A program made the position numbers and the translations under genes. Under the pieces are notes generated by a model. That model saw only the letters and a list, made by a program, of their open reading frames with translations. It did not search any database and was not told where the DNA came from. This document shows, piece after piece, positions 8,218-19,591 of a stretch of 64,000 nucleotides of DNA. The DNA is taken from NCBI RefSeq assembly GCF_039541575.1, contig NZ_BAABGM010000015.1, positions 248,001-312,000 on the forward strand, in the 5' to 3' direction. The first letter of the stretch is position 1. Each line of letters starts with the position of its first letter. The stretch comes from Fodinibacter luteus. GTDB lineage: Bacteria; Actinomycetota; Actinomycetes; Actinomycetales; Dermatophilaceae.

Positions 8218-8439
8218 GTGCCCGACATCCTCATTCGCAACGTTTCGGCCGAAGACCTCGCCCTGCTCGAGGAGCACGCTTCCCGACTCGGGATCTCCCG
8301 CGCGGAGTACGTACGTCGTCAGCTGCACCGCGAGGCCAGGCGGACGGTGGTGCCCGTCACGGCCGACGACCTGCGTGCGATGGCGGACCTTGTGGCTGGC
8401 CTCACGGACCGTAACGTCATGGCTGACGCCTGGTCATGA
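8218..8439 (+). CDS. vapB: VapB-type ribbon-helix-helix antitoxin
   Basis: A 73-residue antitoxin. The N-terminal VPDILIRNVSAEDLALLEEH gives the beta-strand and first helix of a ribbon-helix-helix (Arc/FitA-like) DNA-binding domain, and RLGISRAEYVRRQLHREA the second helix; the C-terminal tail should wrap the toxin. GTG at 8218 follows GGAGG at a normal distance. In intact loci VapB represses its own operon and neutralises the VapC ribonuclease. Here the overlapping toxin gene is internally deleted, so this antitoxin probably has no local target. Confidence 0.85.
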   Translation: MPDILIRNVSAEDLALLEEHASRLGISRAEYVRRQLHREARRTVVPVTADDLRAMADLVAGLTDRNVMADAWS

Positions 8440-8605
8440 TCTCCGCGCACACCTGGCTCGTCGACAAGCTTGCTTGGTTGGGTTCCAGCCCGAACGTGGA
8501 GGAGTGGGCAGACCGCGTGTCACGGGCCTCGTGGGGGTCACGACGGACTTCGACCTCATCGCGGAGCTGACCGGGCAGCCCATGGAACGGTTGCGACTCG
8601 CGTGA
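8436..8605 (+). pseudogene. vapC toxin remnant with internal deletion and frameshift
   Basis: ATG at 8436 overlaps the vapB stop (ATGA), as usual in VapBC operons. The frame opens MISAHTWLVDKLAWLGSSPN then VEEWADRV, matching the N-terminus of a PIN-domain VapC (MI-x-x-x-x-W-LVDKSA). It then breaks off, and in another frame DFDLIAELTGQPMERLRLA, the usual VapC C-terminus, follows almost at once to a stop at 8605. A VapC is about 130 residues; only about 56 codons remain, so the central acidic PIN residues are gone. The RNase cannot be active. Confidence 0.82.
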
Positions 8606-8610
8606 CGAGC

Positions 8611-8641
8611 GCGCCCGGGGCCGGGACGCCCGGCCCCCGCG
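8611..8641. terminator. GC-rich bidirectional hairpin
   Basis: CGGGGCCGGG, a 3-base loop ACG and CCCGGCCCC form a strong stem between the converging vapC remnant and the MFS gene. There is no T-run, as is normal for high-GC Actinobacteria. Confidence 0.55.
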
Positions 8642-10306
8642 CTACCCGGCATCCGCGTCGACGGGCTCGGGTCGCTGCCACGGCGGGTCCGCCTCCCCGG
8701 GCTGCCTGCTCGGGACGGCGCCGACGCTGAAGACCGCCACGAGCGCCAGCACCGCGAGCACCGCGAGCGCGGCCCGCAGCCCGGCGAGGCGCGACTCGCT
8801 GTTCTCCTCGACGATGGCGTCGGCGGTATCCCCGGTGATGCCCGCGTCGGCGAGGGCCGACTCGAGCGCCGAGTCCGGGATGAACTGCACTCCCCCGGCG
8901 AGCTGCACCTGGGCCTGCGAGGACAGCGACTGCGGGATGTCCGGGTTGTCCTCGATGCCGGCGAGGAACGACGACGTCAGCGCCGAGATGAGCACCGCCC
9001 CGGCGAGCGCCGTGCCGATCGAGGCACCGAGGTTGGTGAAGGTGTTCTGCAGGCCCCCCACCTCGGGGCTCTGCTCGTCGGGCACCGACGACACGGTCAC
9101 CGCCCCGAGCTGCGAGGCGAGCGCCCCGATCCCGAGACCGGCGAGGAGCAGCGGCACGGTGACGACCTCGGGGCCGGCACCCAGCTCGAGCGCCGCCATG
9201 AGGCTCACGATGCCGGCGAGCAGCGCGACGAAGCCGAGCCGGGACACCAGACGAGGCGACGCGCGCGGGAACACCCTGGGGATGCCGACGGCCGCGAGCA
9301 GCAACGTCACCGACAGCGGCAGGATCCGCACGCCCGTCTCGATGGCGCTCAGGCCGAGCGCCACCGACAGGTAGAGGGGGACGCAGAAGAACAGGCCGGC
9401 CTGGAGGAGGAACTGGAGCATGAACGCGCTCAGACCGCCGCGCAGCTGGGCGTTGCGCAGCATCGCGGGGTCGACGAGCACGGACTGCCCGGTCTGCACC
9501 CGCCGCCGCTCCCACACGAGGAAGCCGAAGAGCACGAGGCCGCCGGCGAGCACGAGCCACACGACGGGCGACAGGCCGAACCAGACCGGCGCCGACGGCT
9601 TGGGGTTGACGAACCCCCAGGCCCCCGCCCGCAGGATGCCGAAGACGACGAGGCCGAGCCCGAGGGCGGAGAGCCCGGTGCCGACGAGGTCGAGGCGGGC
9701 GTCCTCGTCGCGCCCGGCATCCGCGATCCGCCCCGTCATCGCGAGGATCCCGATGACGATGACCACCTCACCGGCGAAGACCCATCGCCACGAGGCGTAG
9801 GTCGTCATGAAACCGCCGATGAGCGGACCGGCGGCCACCGCGACGGCGCCCGACGCCGCGACGAGGCCGTACGCGCGGGGCCGTTCGGACCGCTCGAAGT
9901 TCGTCGCGACGAGGGCGACGATGGCGGGCATGATGAGCGCCGCGCCGATCCCTTCGAGGAGCGACCAGCCGAGCATGAGCACCGCGAGGTTGGGCGCGAG
10001 GGCCGTCGTGAGCGACCCGGCGCCGTAGATGACGCAGCCGATGGAGAACGCCCGCTTGCGGCCGAGGATGCTGCCCACCTTGCCCCCGGTGATCATGAGC
10101 GACGCCATGACGAGGGTGTAGAGGGTGATCGCCGTCTGGATGCCGGTCACGTCCGTCCCGACGTCAGCCGCCACGGTCGCGATGGAGACGTTCATGACCG
10201 AGCTGTCGAGCGTCATGAGGAACTGCGCGGCCGCGAGGGTGGCCAGCACTCCGGCCGAGGCGGCCGCCGCGGTCGCGGGCGCGCTCGCCCCAGTGGTCGT
10301 GCTCAT
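8642..10306 (-). CDS. MFS drug exporter, DHA2 (EmrB/QacA) family, 14 TM
   Basis: A 554-residue proton-driven multidrug exporter of the inner membrane. Motifs: LDSSVMNVSIATVAADVG (motif D1, TM1), GGKVGSILGRKRAF (motif A, residues about 80-93), and motif C-like GPLIGGFMTTYASWRWVF. Around 14 hydrophobic segments are visible, and the loop before the last segment (IPDSALESALADAGITGD) is the periplasmic loop often seen in DHA2 proteins. The open frame runs far upstream, but the ATG at 10306 has GGAGG in front. No TetR/MarR regulator is adjacent, and substrates cannot be predicted. It sits 70 bp downstream of the RDD gene on the same strand. Confidence 0.9.
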   Translation of the reverse strand: MSTTTGASAPATAAAASAGVLATLAAAQFLMTLDSSVMNVSIATVAADVGTDVTGIQTAITLYTLVMASLMITGGKVGSILGRKRAFSIGCVIYGAGSLTTALAPNLAVLMLGWSLLEGIGAALIMPAIVALVATNFERSERPRAYGLVAASGAVAVAAGPLIGGFMTTYASWRWVFAGEVVIVIGILAMTGRIADAGRDEDARLDLVGTGLSALGLGLVVFGILRAGAWGFVNPKPSAPVWFGLSPVVWLVLAGGLVLFGFLVWERRRVQTGQSVLVDPAMLRNAQLRGGLSAFMLQFLLQAGLFFCVPLYLSVALGLSAIETGVRILPLSVTLLLAAVGIPRVFPRASPRLVSRLGFVALLAGIVSLMAALELGAGPEVVTVPLLLAGLGIGALASQLGAVTVSSVPDEQSPEVGGLQNTFTNLGASIGTALAGAVLISALTSSFLAGIEDNPDIPQSLSSQAQVQLAGGVQFIPDSALESALADAGITGDTADAIVEENSESRLAGLRAALAVLAVLALVAVFSVGAVPSRQPGEADPPWQRPEPVDADAG

Positions 10307-10376
10307 CGGGTTGCCTCCGGTGAAGAGCTCCCGGCCGGGGGCCGGGTGAGGTCTGGTCGCTTCGGTGCTCCCGAGG

Positions 10377-11045
10377 TTACGACTGACCGGGCTCGGCACT
10401 CGCCGGCCCGGGGTCGTCCGAGTGTGCCGGCCAGTGCCGCCGGTACGGCTCCCCCTCGACAGGTGGCTGCCCACCGGCCGGCGGCTGGGCCCCCGCGAGT
10501 GGTTCCGACCCAGTGGGCGGGCGCGCGCCGGCGGGCGCGTGCGCGCCGGCGGCCGGGTGCGCCCCCGGGCCGCCGGGTCGCGGCAGCCAGTCGTAGACGA
10601 CCTTGGTGAAGAGCACGACGTCCTGCACCGAGCGCCGCCTCGGGCTGATGGCGCACCAGAACAGCCCGATCGGGAAGAACACGCAGAACCCGGCCCGGGC
10701 CAGCGCCCGCAGCGGGCCGAGGCGGCGCCCGCGCCGACCCGAAACCCGGATGCCCATGATGTGGGCACCGTACGTGCGTCCGAGCAGCCACCAGGCGAGC
10801 CAGAGGTAGATGGTGGCGACGAAGAGGCCGGCCGTGAGGCTGACGAGGAGGTTGGTCTGCGGGAAGGTGAACGCGAGCGGGTCGAGGAGGAAGATGACCG
10901 CGGCCCACCCGAGGTAGCCGGCGCCGAGGATGACCCCGACGACGACCGCGTCGATGGTGGCGGCGACGACGCGCGTGACGATGCCGGCCGATTCGCCCTG
11001 GTAGGGCCGGGCCTCGCGGGGGACGGTGATGTCGGGGCCGGTCAC
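10377..11045 (-). CDS. RDD family membrane protein with Pro-rich tail
   Basis: A 222-residue integral membrane protein. The RDD domain occupies about residues 15-150: GIVTRVVAATIDAVVVGVIL with the family's Arg and Asp in the first helix, then a second span around residues 40-60, a third TIYLWLAWWLLGRTYGAHIM and VSGRRGRRLGPLRALARAG. The C-terminal 70 residues are Ala/Pro/Gly-rich with repeated PPAG units and are probably disordered. RDD function is mostly unknown. GTG at 11045 overlaps the stop of the nonapeptide-repeat gene (GTGA), so the two proteins are co-produced and may act together. Confidence 0.85.
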   Translation of the reverse strand: MTGPDITVPREARPYQGESAGIVTRVVAATIDAVVVGVILGAGYLGWAAVIFLLDPLAFTFPQTNLLVSLTAGLFVATIYLWLAWWLLGRTYGAHIMGIRVSGRRGRRLGPLRALARAGFCVFFPIGLFWCAISPRRRSVQDVVLFTKVVYDWLPRPGGPGAHPAAGAHAPAGARPPTGSEPLAGAQPPAGGQPPVEGEPYRRHWPAHSDDPGPASAEPGQS

Positions 11046-12121
11046 GGGGCACCCCCGGGTGTCTCGCCGGGTGGCACCGTGCCCCCGGGCGGCTCGTGGT
11101 GACGACGGCGGCGCAGCAGCGCCCGGTCGACGACCCGGCTCAAGGCGTCGTCGGCCGAGATGCCCGTCATCCGCACGCCGCGCACCGTCTCGGAGGCCAT
11201 CGAGCCGGTCGAGTCGCGGATGATGGCCGGCAGGTCGACGACGTCGAGCACCTCCTCGACGAGCCCGACGATGTCGATGCGGTCGATGACCCTGTCGAGG
11301 TCGGCGCGGGCGACGACGGCGTCGACGTCCAGCTTGGCAGCCACCGCATCGAGGTCGACCCGGTCCAGCACCGCCTCGATGTCCACCCGCCGCACCGCGG
11401 CATCCAGGTCCGCCCGCGCCACCACGGCATCCACGTCCAGCTTGGCCGCCACCGCATCCAGGTCCACCCGGTCCAGCACCGCCTCGATGTCCACCCGCGC
11501 CACCGCGGCATCCAGGTCCGCCCGCGCCACCACGGCATCCACGTCCAGCTTGGCAGCCACCGCATCCAGGTCCACCCGGTCCAGCACCGCCTCGATGTCC
11601 ACCCGCGCCACCGCAGCATCCAGGTCCGCCCGCGCCACCACGGCATCCACGTCGAGACCCGCGGCGATGGCGTCGAGGTCGACCCGGTCGATGACGGCGT
11701 CGATGTCGACCCGGGCGACCGCGGCGTCGAGGTCGACTCCGGCGACGAGCCGGTCGAGGTCGACGTGGTCCTCGACGAGGCGGGTGAGGTCGACCCGCTC
11801 GAGGACGGCCTCGACGAGCGCCGGCGCCCATGCGTCGAGCAGCACCTCGACCCGGCGGCGCATGACCACCTGCTCGGCGCGCCCCGCCCGGGCCGCCTCG
11901 GCGACGAGGTTCCCGGGGTGCAGCCGCCTCGGCACGAGCGGCGGGTGCCAGAGCAGCCGGGTCACGGGCGCGGTCACGCGGTGCGCGGCGCGCGCGGCGA
12001 CGACGGCCGCGGCGACGCTCATCCCGGCGACCCCGATCGTGGCGTCGACGACCACCTGGGCCTCGGGCGACAGGCTGGGCAGCGGAACGGCAGCCCTCGT
12101 CTTCGCCAGCTCCGTCGCCAT
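11042..12121 (-). CDS. Nonapeptide-repeat protein coupled to an RDD protein
   Basis: A 359-residue protein of unknown function. The first 80 residues contain a hydrophobic segment (VVVDATIGVAGMSVAAAVVA), and the region before the repeats resembles a short conserved lead-in (RRVEVLLDAWAPALVEAVLE). Residues about 110-290 are about 20 units of nine residues, such as VDLDAVAAK, LDVDAVVAR, ADLDAAVAR and VDIEAVLDR, with Asp at positions 2 and often 4 and hydrophobic residues at 3, 6 and 7. The pattern predicts a regular solenoid or amphipathic helix bundle rich in acidic residues. Four units form a 36-residue block repeated with nearly identical DNA. ATG at 12121 (MATELAK) was chosen over an upstream frame. 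GTGA-coupled to the RDD gene; the pair is likely one membrane module. Confidence 0.75.
   Translation of the reverse strand: MATELAKTRAAVPLPSLSPEAQVVVDATIGVAGMSVAAAVVAARAAHRVTAPVTRLLWHPPLVPRRLHPGNLVAEAARAGRAEQVVMRRRVEVLLDAWAPALVEAVLERVDLTRLVEDHVDLDRLVAGVDLDAAVARVDIDAVIDRVDLDAIAAGLDVDAVVARADLDAAVARVDIEAVLDRVDLDAVAAKLDVDAVVARADLDAAVARVDIEAVLDRVDLDAVAAKLDVDAVVARADLDAAVRRVDIEAVLDRVDLDAVAAKLDVDAVVARADLDRVIDRIDIVGLVEEVLDVVDLPAIIRDSTGSMASETVRGVRMTGISADDALSRVVDRALLRRRRHHEPPGGTVPPGETPGGAP
11330..11653 (-). repeat. 108-bp tandem repeat inside the nonapeptide-repeat gene
   Basis: Three nearly identical 108-bp units begin at 11330, 11438 and 11546; each encodes four nonapeptides (36 residues). Flanking units have the same protein pattern but diverged DNA. 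The low divergence points to recent expansion or gene conversion in the centre of the array. Confidence 0.85.
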
Positions 12122-12197
12122 GATCGAACCCGTCCGTCGGTGACCGTTTCCGGCACGGTACCCGCGAACCGCGCGCACGGGATCGCCTCACACGGGT

Positions 12198-12231
12198 GAG
12201 GCTCCGGTGCGCAGCTGCGCACCGGGGCCTC
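12198..12231 (-). terminator. secA hairpin terminator
   Basis: A nearly perfect palindrome of about 17-bp arms: GAGGCtCCGGTGCGCAG followed by its complement with one mismatch. It lies 15 bp past the secA stop and before the start of the nonapeptide-repeat gene. There is no T-run. Confidence 0.65.
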
Positions 12232-12245
12232 GGCTCACGACCGGC

Positions 12246-15239
<2,994 letters not shown>

Positions 15240-15438
15240 GAGTGGGGCTCCCTTGGCGTGACTGCGTGGTGGTCGATCGAGGCCGCCCACCGGACCTGCC
15301 TAGGGTAGTCGAGCCTCGGGCGGCCCACCGACGAGGCGGCGAGGCGGTGGCGGGCACCGCGTGGGTCACCACCGGGGCAACGAGGCGCCCGGCGGGGTGA
15401 GTTCCCCCGCGGGCCGCGCAGGTGGTTCAGTGAGGGGC

Positions 15439-16575
15439 ATGTCTGGGATGCCGTTTCCCGCCTGCGTGCCCGAGCTCACCGACGGGGTGGTCCGGTTGCG
15501 GGCCCACCGCCCGGAGGATGCCGCGCGGATCGTCGAGCAGTCGACCGACCCCGACAGCCTGCGGTGGACGACGGTGCCGCGCCCCTACGGCCTCGACGAG
15601 GCGCACGCCTTCCTCAAGCTCATCGAGGACGGCTGGTCGGCCGACGACGGGGTGCGCTACTGGGCCGTCACCGACGCCGACGACCCCGACAGCCGCTACG
15701 TCGGCACGGTCGACCTGCGCCCACGCGGCGGTGGCGCGGCGGAGACCGGCTTCGGGCTGCACCCCGAGGGCCGGGGCCAGGGGCTCATGGCGGGGGCGCT
15801 GCGGCTCGCGGCGCGCTGGTGGTTCGGCGAGGGCGGGGTGCGGGTGCACTGGTCGGCGACGCGGGGGAACTTCGCCTCGTGGCGGGTCGCGTGGTCGTGC
15901 GGCTTCACCCACCACGGCACCCTCCCCCAGCTGCTCCCGGACCCCGAGGGCGGGGCGGCCGTCGACGTGTGGCGGGCCAGCCTCGGGGTCGACGACGTCA
16001 TGGAGGCACGGACCCCGTGGGCGGACCCGCCGCTGCTCACGACCGACGAGGCGGACGGCATCCTGCTGCGCCCTTGGCGCGACGCCGACCTCGAGCACCT
16101 CGAGGCGCGTGACCAGCCCGCGCACCACATGCCGGCGCGGGGCGTGCTCGACGCCGACACCTTCCCCGAGTGGCTGCTCGCGCGCCGCGAGCGGATGTCG
16201 CTCGGCGTCATGCTCAGCTGGTGCGTCGCCGACGCCGCGACGGATGCCGCCCTCGGCGAGGTGCTCGTGTTCGTCACCGAGGGCACGCTCGACGACGACA
16301 CCGCCGAGCTCGGCTACCAGGTGCTGCCGAGCGCACGGGGCCGGGGGGTGGCGACAGCCGCGGCACGGGTGGTCGTCGAGCACGCGTTCGTCCCACGAGC
16401 CGACGGTGGGCTCGGGATGCGGCGGCTCGTCGCGCAGACGGCCGACGACAACGTCGCGAGCAACGTCGTGCTCGACCGGCTCGGGTTCACGATCTGGGGT
16501 CGCGAGACCGCGGCCGACGTCCTGCCGGACGGCCGCGCCGTCGACGCCCTCCACTGGGAGCTCCTCCGCGATTGA
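15439..16575 (+). CDS. Tandem GNAT acetyltransferase
   Basis: A 378-residue protein made of two GNAT domains of the RimJ/RimL type. Domain 1, about 10-185, has VVRLRAHRPEDAARIVEQ and the acetyl-CoA loop FGLHPEGRGQGLMAGALRLA. Domain 2, about 200-375, has ILLRPWRDADLEHLEARDQP and LGYQVLPSARGRGVATAAAR, and ends with NVASNVVLDRLGF, a family hallmark. Both acetyl-CoA loops look intact (Q/R-x-x-G-x-G/A). Acceptor substrate is unknown. ATG at 15439 is used; a second ATG three codons later is also possible. Divergent from secA with about 200 bp between them for promoters. Confidence 0.85.
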   Translation: MSGMPFPACVPELTDGVVRLRAHRPEDAARIVEQSTDPDSLRWTTVPRPYGLDEAHAFLKLIEDGWSADDGVRYWAVTDADDPDSRYVGTVDLRPRGGGAAETGFGLHPEGRGQGLMAGALRLAARWWFGEGGVRVHWSATRGNFASWRVAWSCGFTHHGTLPQLLPDPEGGAAVDVWRASLGVDDVMEARTPWADPPLLTTDEADGILLRPWRDADLEHLEARDQPAHHMPARGVLDADTFPEWLLARRERMSLGVMLSWCVADAATDAALGEVLVFVTEGTLDDDTAELGYQVLPSARGRGVATAAARVVVEHAFVPRADGGLGMRRLVAQTADDNVASNVVLDRLGFTIWGRETAADVLPDGRAVDALHWELLRD

Positions 16576-16576
16576 T

Positions 16577-16786
16577 CCTCCCCAGCTCTCCGACTTCGTG
16601 CGAGTTACCCGCGGTTCCTCGCCGTGCGGGCCTCAGAAGCCGTCGGCAAGTCGCACGAGGTCGGATGCCGGGGAGCTGGGTCAGCCCCCCGACCCGCCTC
16701 CGGTGGTCCTGCGACTTCTTGCAGATCACCCACGCGGTGGGGCCCGAAAGAGGGGCTCCCGCGTGGGTGATGTGCAAGGAGTCGGG
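16577..16786. repeat. Two large imperfect inverted repeats between convergent genes
   Basis: First: CCCAGCTCTCCGACTTCGTG (about 16580-16605) pairs with about 16650-16682. Second: GCAGATCACCCACGCGGTGG (from about 16724) pairs with a partner ending near 16775, around a GAAAG loop. Both could fold as long hairpins and close off transcription from both sides. The right arm word GTGGGTGATGTGCA also appears at the left edge of the window behind pruA (positions 8-21), suggesting a dispersed REP-like family. Confidence 0.6.
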
Positions 16787-18049
16787 TCAGGGGGTGACGG
16801 TGGGGAGGTCGAGCCAGGTGGCGAGGAGGGCCAGCTCGTCGTCGAGCTCGCGCTGGTCGTCCTCACCGCCACGGCTGGGTTCCCACGTGCACCGGCGCAC
16901 CCGCAGCACCCCGGCTGCACGGTCGGCCTTGAGGTCGACCCGGGCCACGAGGTCCTCCCCGAGCAGGAACGGCAGCACGTAGTAGCCGTGCACCCGCTGC
17001 TGCTCGGGCACGTAGATCTCGAGCCGGTAGTCGAACCCGAACAGGGCGCGAGTGCGGTCGCGCTGCCAGATGAGCGAGTCGAACGGGGAGAGCAGGGCAC
17101 GCGCCCGGATGCCGCGCGGCCGCCGGGCGTCGCGGTGCAGGTAGGCGGGGCGTCGCCAGCCCTCGATGGTGGCGGGCAGGAGGGTGCCGGCGGCGACGAG
17201 CGAGGCGATCGCCGGCCGGGCCTGCTCGGGCGAGAGGCGGAAGTAGTCGCGCAGGCACTGCTCGGTGCCGACGCCGTGCGCCCGAGCCGCGATCTCGACG
17301 AGCCGGCGGAACGCCTCGGGCTCGTCGGGCCGAGCGTCGGGCGCGAGCGCTTCTGCCCGGTAGCGCGGGGGCAGCACCCGGGCGGGCACGGCGTAGCGGC
17401 GCTCGAACTGGGCCGTGCGCCCGGCGCTCGAGAGCTCGCCGGACCAGAAGAGGTGCTCGAGGGCGTTCTTGACGAACGACCAGTTCCAGCCCCACTCGTC
17501 GCGCTGGCGGGGCAGGTCGTGGGCCAGGGCCGCCTCGACCTCGCGGCTCGTCATCGGCCCTCGGCCGGCGACCTCGGCGAGCACGGCCTCGACGAGCCCC
17601 GGGTGGTCGCGCGCGACCCGCTGCATCCCACCCCACGCCTCGGAGCGGGCCCGGCGCATCCGGAAGTCGAGCAGCGGCCACGTCCACGGCGGCACGAGCG
17701 AGGCCTCGTGCGCCCAGTACTCGACGACCCGTCGCGGCGCGACGTCGCGCGCCCGGTCGAGCAGGGAGCGGTCGTAGGGGCCGAGCCGCGAGAAGAACGG
17801 CAGGTAGTGGCTGCGGCACAGCACGTTGACGCTGTCGATCTGGACGACGCCGACGGTGTCGATGACGCGCTGGAGCTCGCGGGTGCCGGGGGCCTCCGGC
17901 CGGGGCCGGGCGAAACCCTGGGCGGCGAGCGCGATCCGTCGGGCCGCCCGGTTCGTCATTCGGACCGGGCTCGCGACTGGGGCCGTTGACGGAACGACCG
18001 AGGGCTCGACCGAGCGTGGGGAAGGTCCGGCCGAGGGAGCGTCAGTCAT
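16787..18049 (-). CDS. YcaQ-like winged helix protein (DNA glycosylase family)
   Basis: A 420-residue protein of the HTH_42/YcaQ family. Conserved pieces: VIDTVGVVQIDSVNVLCRSH, then LPFFSRLGPYD, VVEYWAHEASLVP and, near the C-terminus, ALLSPFDSLIWQRDRTRALF plus VHGYYVLPFLLGEDLVARVD. Members such as E. coli YcaQ and Streptomyces AlkX/AlkZ unhook interstrand cross-links; AlkZ-type enzymes carry a QxQ or QxD motif, and here QID is present (residues about 71-73), which fits a catalytic member. The first 30 residues are Ser/Pro-rich; an internal ATG at residue 31 is an alternative start. It overlaps the regulator gene upstream by 8 bp. Called by conserved motifs; substrate not established. Confidence 0.8.
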   Translation of the reverse strand: MTDAPSAGPSPRSVEPSVVPSTAPVASPVRMTNRAARRIALAAQGFARPRPEAPGTRELQRVIDTVGVVQIDSVNVLCRSHYLPFFSRLGPYDRSLLDRARDVAPRRVVEYWAHEASLVPPWTWPLLDFRMRRARSEAWGGMQRVARDHPGLVEAVLAEVAGRGPMTSREVEAALAHDLPRQRDEWGWNWSFVKNALEHLFWSGELSSAGRTAQFERRYAVPARVLPPRYRAEALAPDARPDEPEAFRRLVEIAARAHGVGTEQCLRDYFRLSPEQARPAIASLVAAGTLLPATIEGWRRPAYLHRDARRPRGIRARALLSPFDSLIWQRDRTRALFGFDYRLEIYVPEQQRVHGYYVLPFLLGEDLVARVDLKADRAAGVLRVRRCTWEPSRGGEDDQRELDDELALLATWLDLPTVTP

Positions 18050-18728
18050 CCGTCGGGAGCAGGTGCTGGCGGTGCGCGTAGACGGCCGCCTCCACCCGCG
18101 AGTGCAGGTGCAGCTTCTCGAGGATGTTGCGGACGTGGTTCTTCACGGTGTTCTCGGAGATGACGAGCTGGTCGGCGATCTCGCGGTTGGCCCGGCCCCG
18201 GGCCACGAGGCGCAGCACCTCGACCTCGCGGTCGGTGAGCTGGGGGGCGACCCCGATGACCGGCGCCGGGTCCTGGCTGAGCCGGGTGAACTCCTGCAGG
18301 AGCGTGGCCGCCATGCCGGGCGGGATGATGGCCTGGCCGTCGTGGACCCGCCGGATCGCGCCCGCGACCTCCTCGCCGGGCAGGTCCTTGAGCAGGTAGC
18401 CGCTCGCCCCCGCCTTGATCGCCTCGAACAGGTCGCTCTCGTCGTCGGACATCGTGAGCATGAGGATGCGTGCGGACGGGACCACGGACCGGATGCGGCG
18501 GCACGCCTCGATGCCGCCGACACCCGGCATCCGCACGTCCATGAGCACGACATCGGGCTGCATCCGCGAGCAGACCTCGACCGCCTCGTTGCCGTCGCTC
18601 GCCTCGCCGACGACCTCAGCGATCCCGTCGAGCTCGACGACGACCCGCATGCCACGGCGGTAGAGGTCGTGGTCGTCGGCGATGACGACGCGCACCGGCG
18701 CAGTCGCCGAGTCGACACCAGCGGTCAC
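18042..18728 (-). CDS. NarL/LuxR-family response regulator
   Basis: A 228-residue two-component regulator. Receiver domain 11-130: acidic pair ADD near residue 18, phosphoacceptor Asp64 in VVLMDVRMPG, Thr in MLTMSDD and Lys in YLLKDL. HTH domain about 155-220: QLTDREVEVLRLVARGRANR, EIADQLVISENTVKNHVRNI. All phosphorylation residues are intact. GTG at 18728 has GAGG in front; the frame could begin 17 codons upstream. No sensor kinase is adjacent, so its partner is elsewhere. Lies 72 bp behind hpf on the same strand, between hpf and secA, a placement not seen in M. tuberculosis. Confidence 0.9.
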   Translation of the reverse strand: MTAGVDSATAPVRVVIADDHDLYRRGMRVVVELDGIAEVVGEASDGNEAVEVCSRMQPDVVLMDVRMPGVGGIEACRRIRSVVPSARILMLTMSDDESDLFEAIKAGASGYLLKDLPGEEVAGAIRRVHDGQAIIPPGMAATLLQEFTRLSQDPAPVIGVAPQLTDREVEVLRLVARGRANREIADQLVISENTVKNHVRNILEKLHLHSRVEAAVYAHRQHLLPTDD

Positions 18729-18800
18729 ACCCTCACCTCGCACGGGGACATCGTGGCAGGTCGAAAGGCCGTTGCCCACTCCCGCGCCACGAAGGGGGGT

Positions 18801-19463
18801 TCAGGAAGCGGCCACCTCGACGCCCTGGACCTCGTCCTGACCGGCGTCGTCGCCGCTCAGGGAGCCGTCGAGGTCGAGGTGCAGCACACCGTAGCTCCAG
18901 CCCCGCCGGCGGTAGACGACGCTCGCGCGGTCGGTCTCGCTGTCGTGGAAGAGGTAGAAGTCGTGGCCGACGAGCTCCATCTCGCGCAGGGCGTCGGCGA
19001 GGGTCATCGGCCGGGAGCGGTGGACCTTCTCGCGCACCTCGACGGGCGAGTCGTCGAACTGGCCGACGTCGTCGTGGGGCAGGCCCTGCTCGGCCTGCTC
19101 GGCCGGGGGGACGATCCGGGCCGTGGCGGCCGCGACCGACTCGGGCGTGCGCCGCCCGCGGTGGACCTGTCGCCGGTCGTTCTGGCGCCTCAACCGCTCC
19201 ATGAGCTTGTCGATCGCGACATCGAGGGCGGCGTACTTGTCCTCGACGCACGCCTCGGCCCGCACGACGGGACCTTTGGCGTAGCACGTGATCTCGACCT
19301 TGTCGCAGACCTTGGCCTGTCGGCGGTTCGGCTCATGACTGACCAGGACCTCGACCCGGCGGGTGCGCGGCTCGAGCTGCGTGATCTTCGCGAGCTTCTC
19401 CTCGATGTGCGCCCGGAAACGGTCGGAGACGGTCAGGTGCCGTCCGGTGACGACGATGTCCAC
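18801..19463 (-). CDS. hpf: Ribosome hibernation-promoting factor, long form
   Basis: Binds 70S ribosomes and brings about dimerisation (100S) in stationary phase. The 220-residue product has the N-terminal S30AE/RaiA domain (VDIVVTGRHLTVSDRFRAHI onward, about 1-105), an acidic linker, and the C-terminal dimerisation domain of long HPF (RPMTLADALREMELVGHDFY then LFHDSETDRASVVYRRR, about 155-205). GTG at 19463 follows GAGGAGG at 5 bp. The position next to comF and near secA is conserved (Rv3241c). Confidence 0.95.
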   Translation of the reverse strand: MDIVVTGRHLTVSDRFRAHIEEKLAKITQLEPRTRRVEVLVSHEPNRRQAKVCDKVEITCYAKGPVVRAEACVEDKYAALDVAIDKLMERLRRQNDRRQVHRGRRTPESVAAATARIVPPAEQAEQGLPHDDVGQFDDSPVEVREKVHRSRPMTLADALREMELVGHDFYLFHDSETDRASVVYRRRGWSYGVLHLDLDGSLSGDDAGQDEVQGVEVAAS

Positions 19464-19591
19464 GTGATCCTCCTCAAGCATGGGGGGTGTCGGTGCTCAG
19501 TGTTGACCCGGCGCCAGGGGCACCACCTCCGGAGGATGGGGGCTCATGCACAGACGCTAGTCGGCGGACCTGTGGGCCACAAGGGCAGGGG

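Noticed and set aside
11330..11653. Possible CRISPR-like array
   Set aside because: Units of 108 bp are directly adjacent without unique spacers and keep the reading frame; it is a protein repeat.
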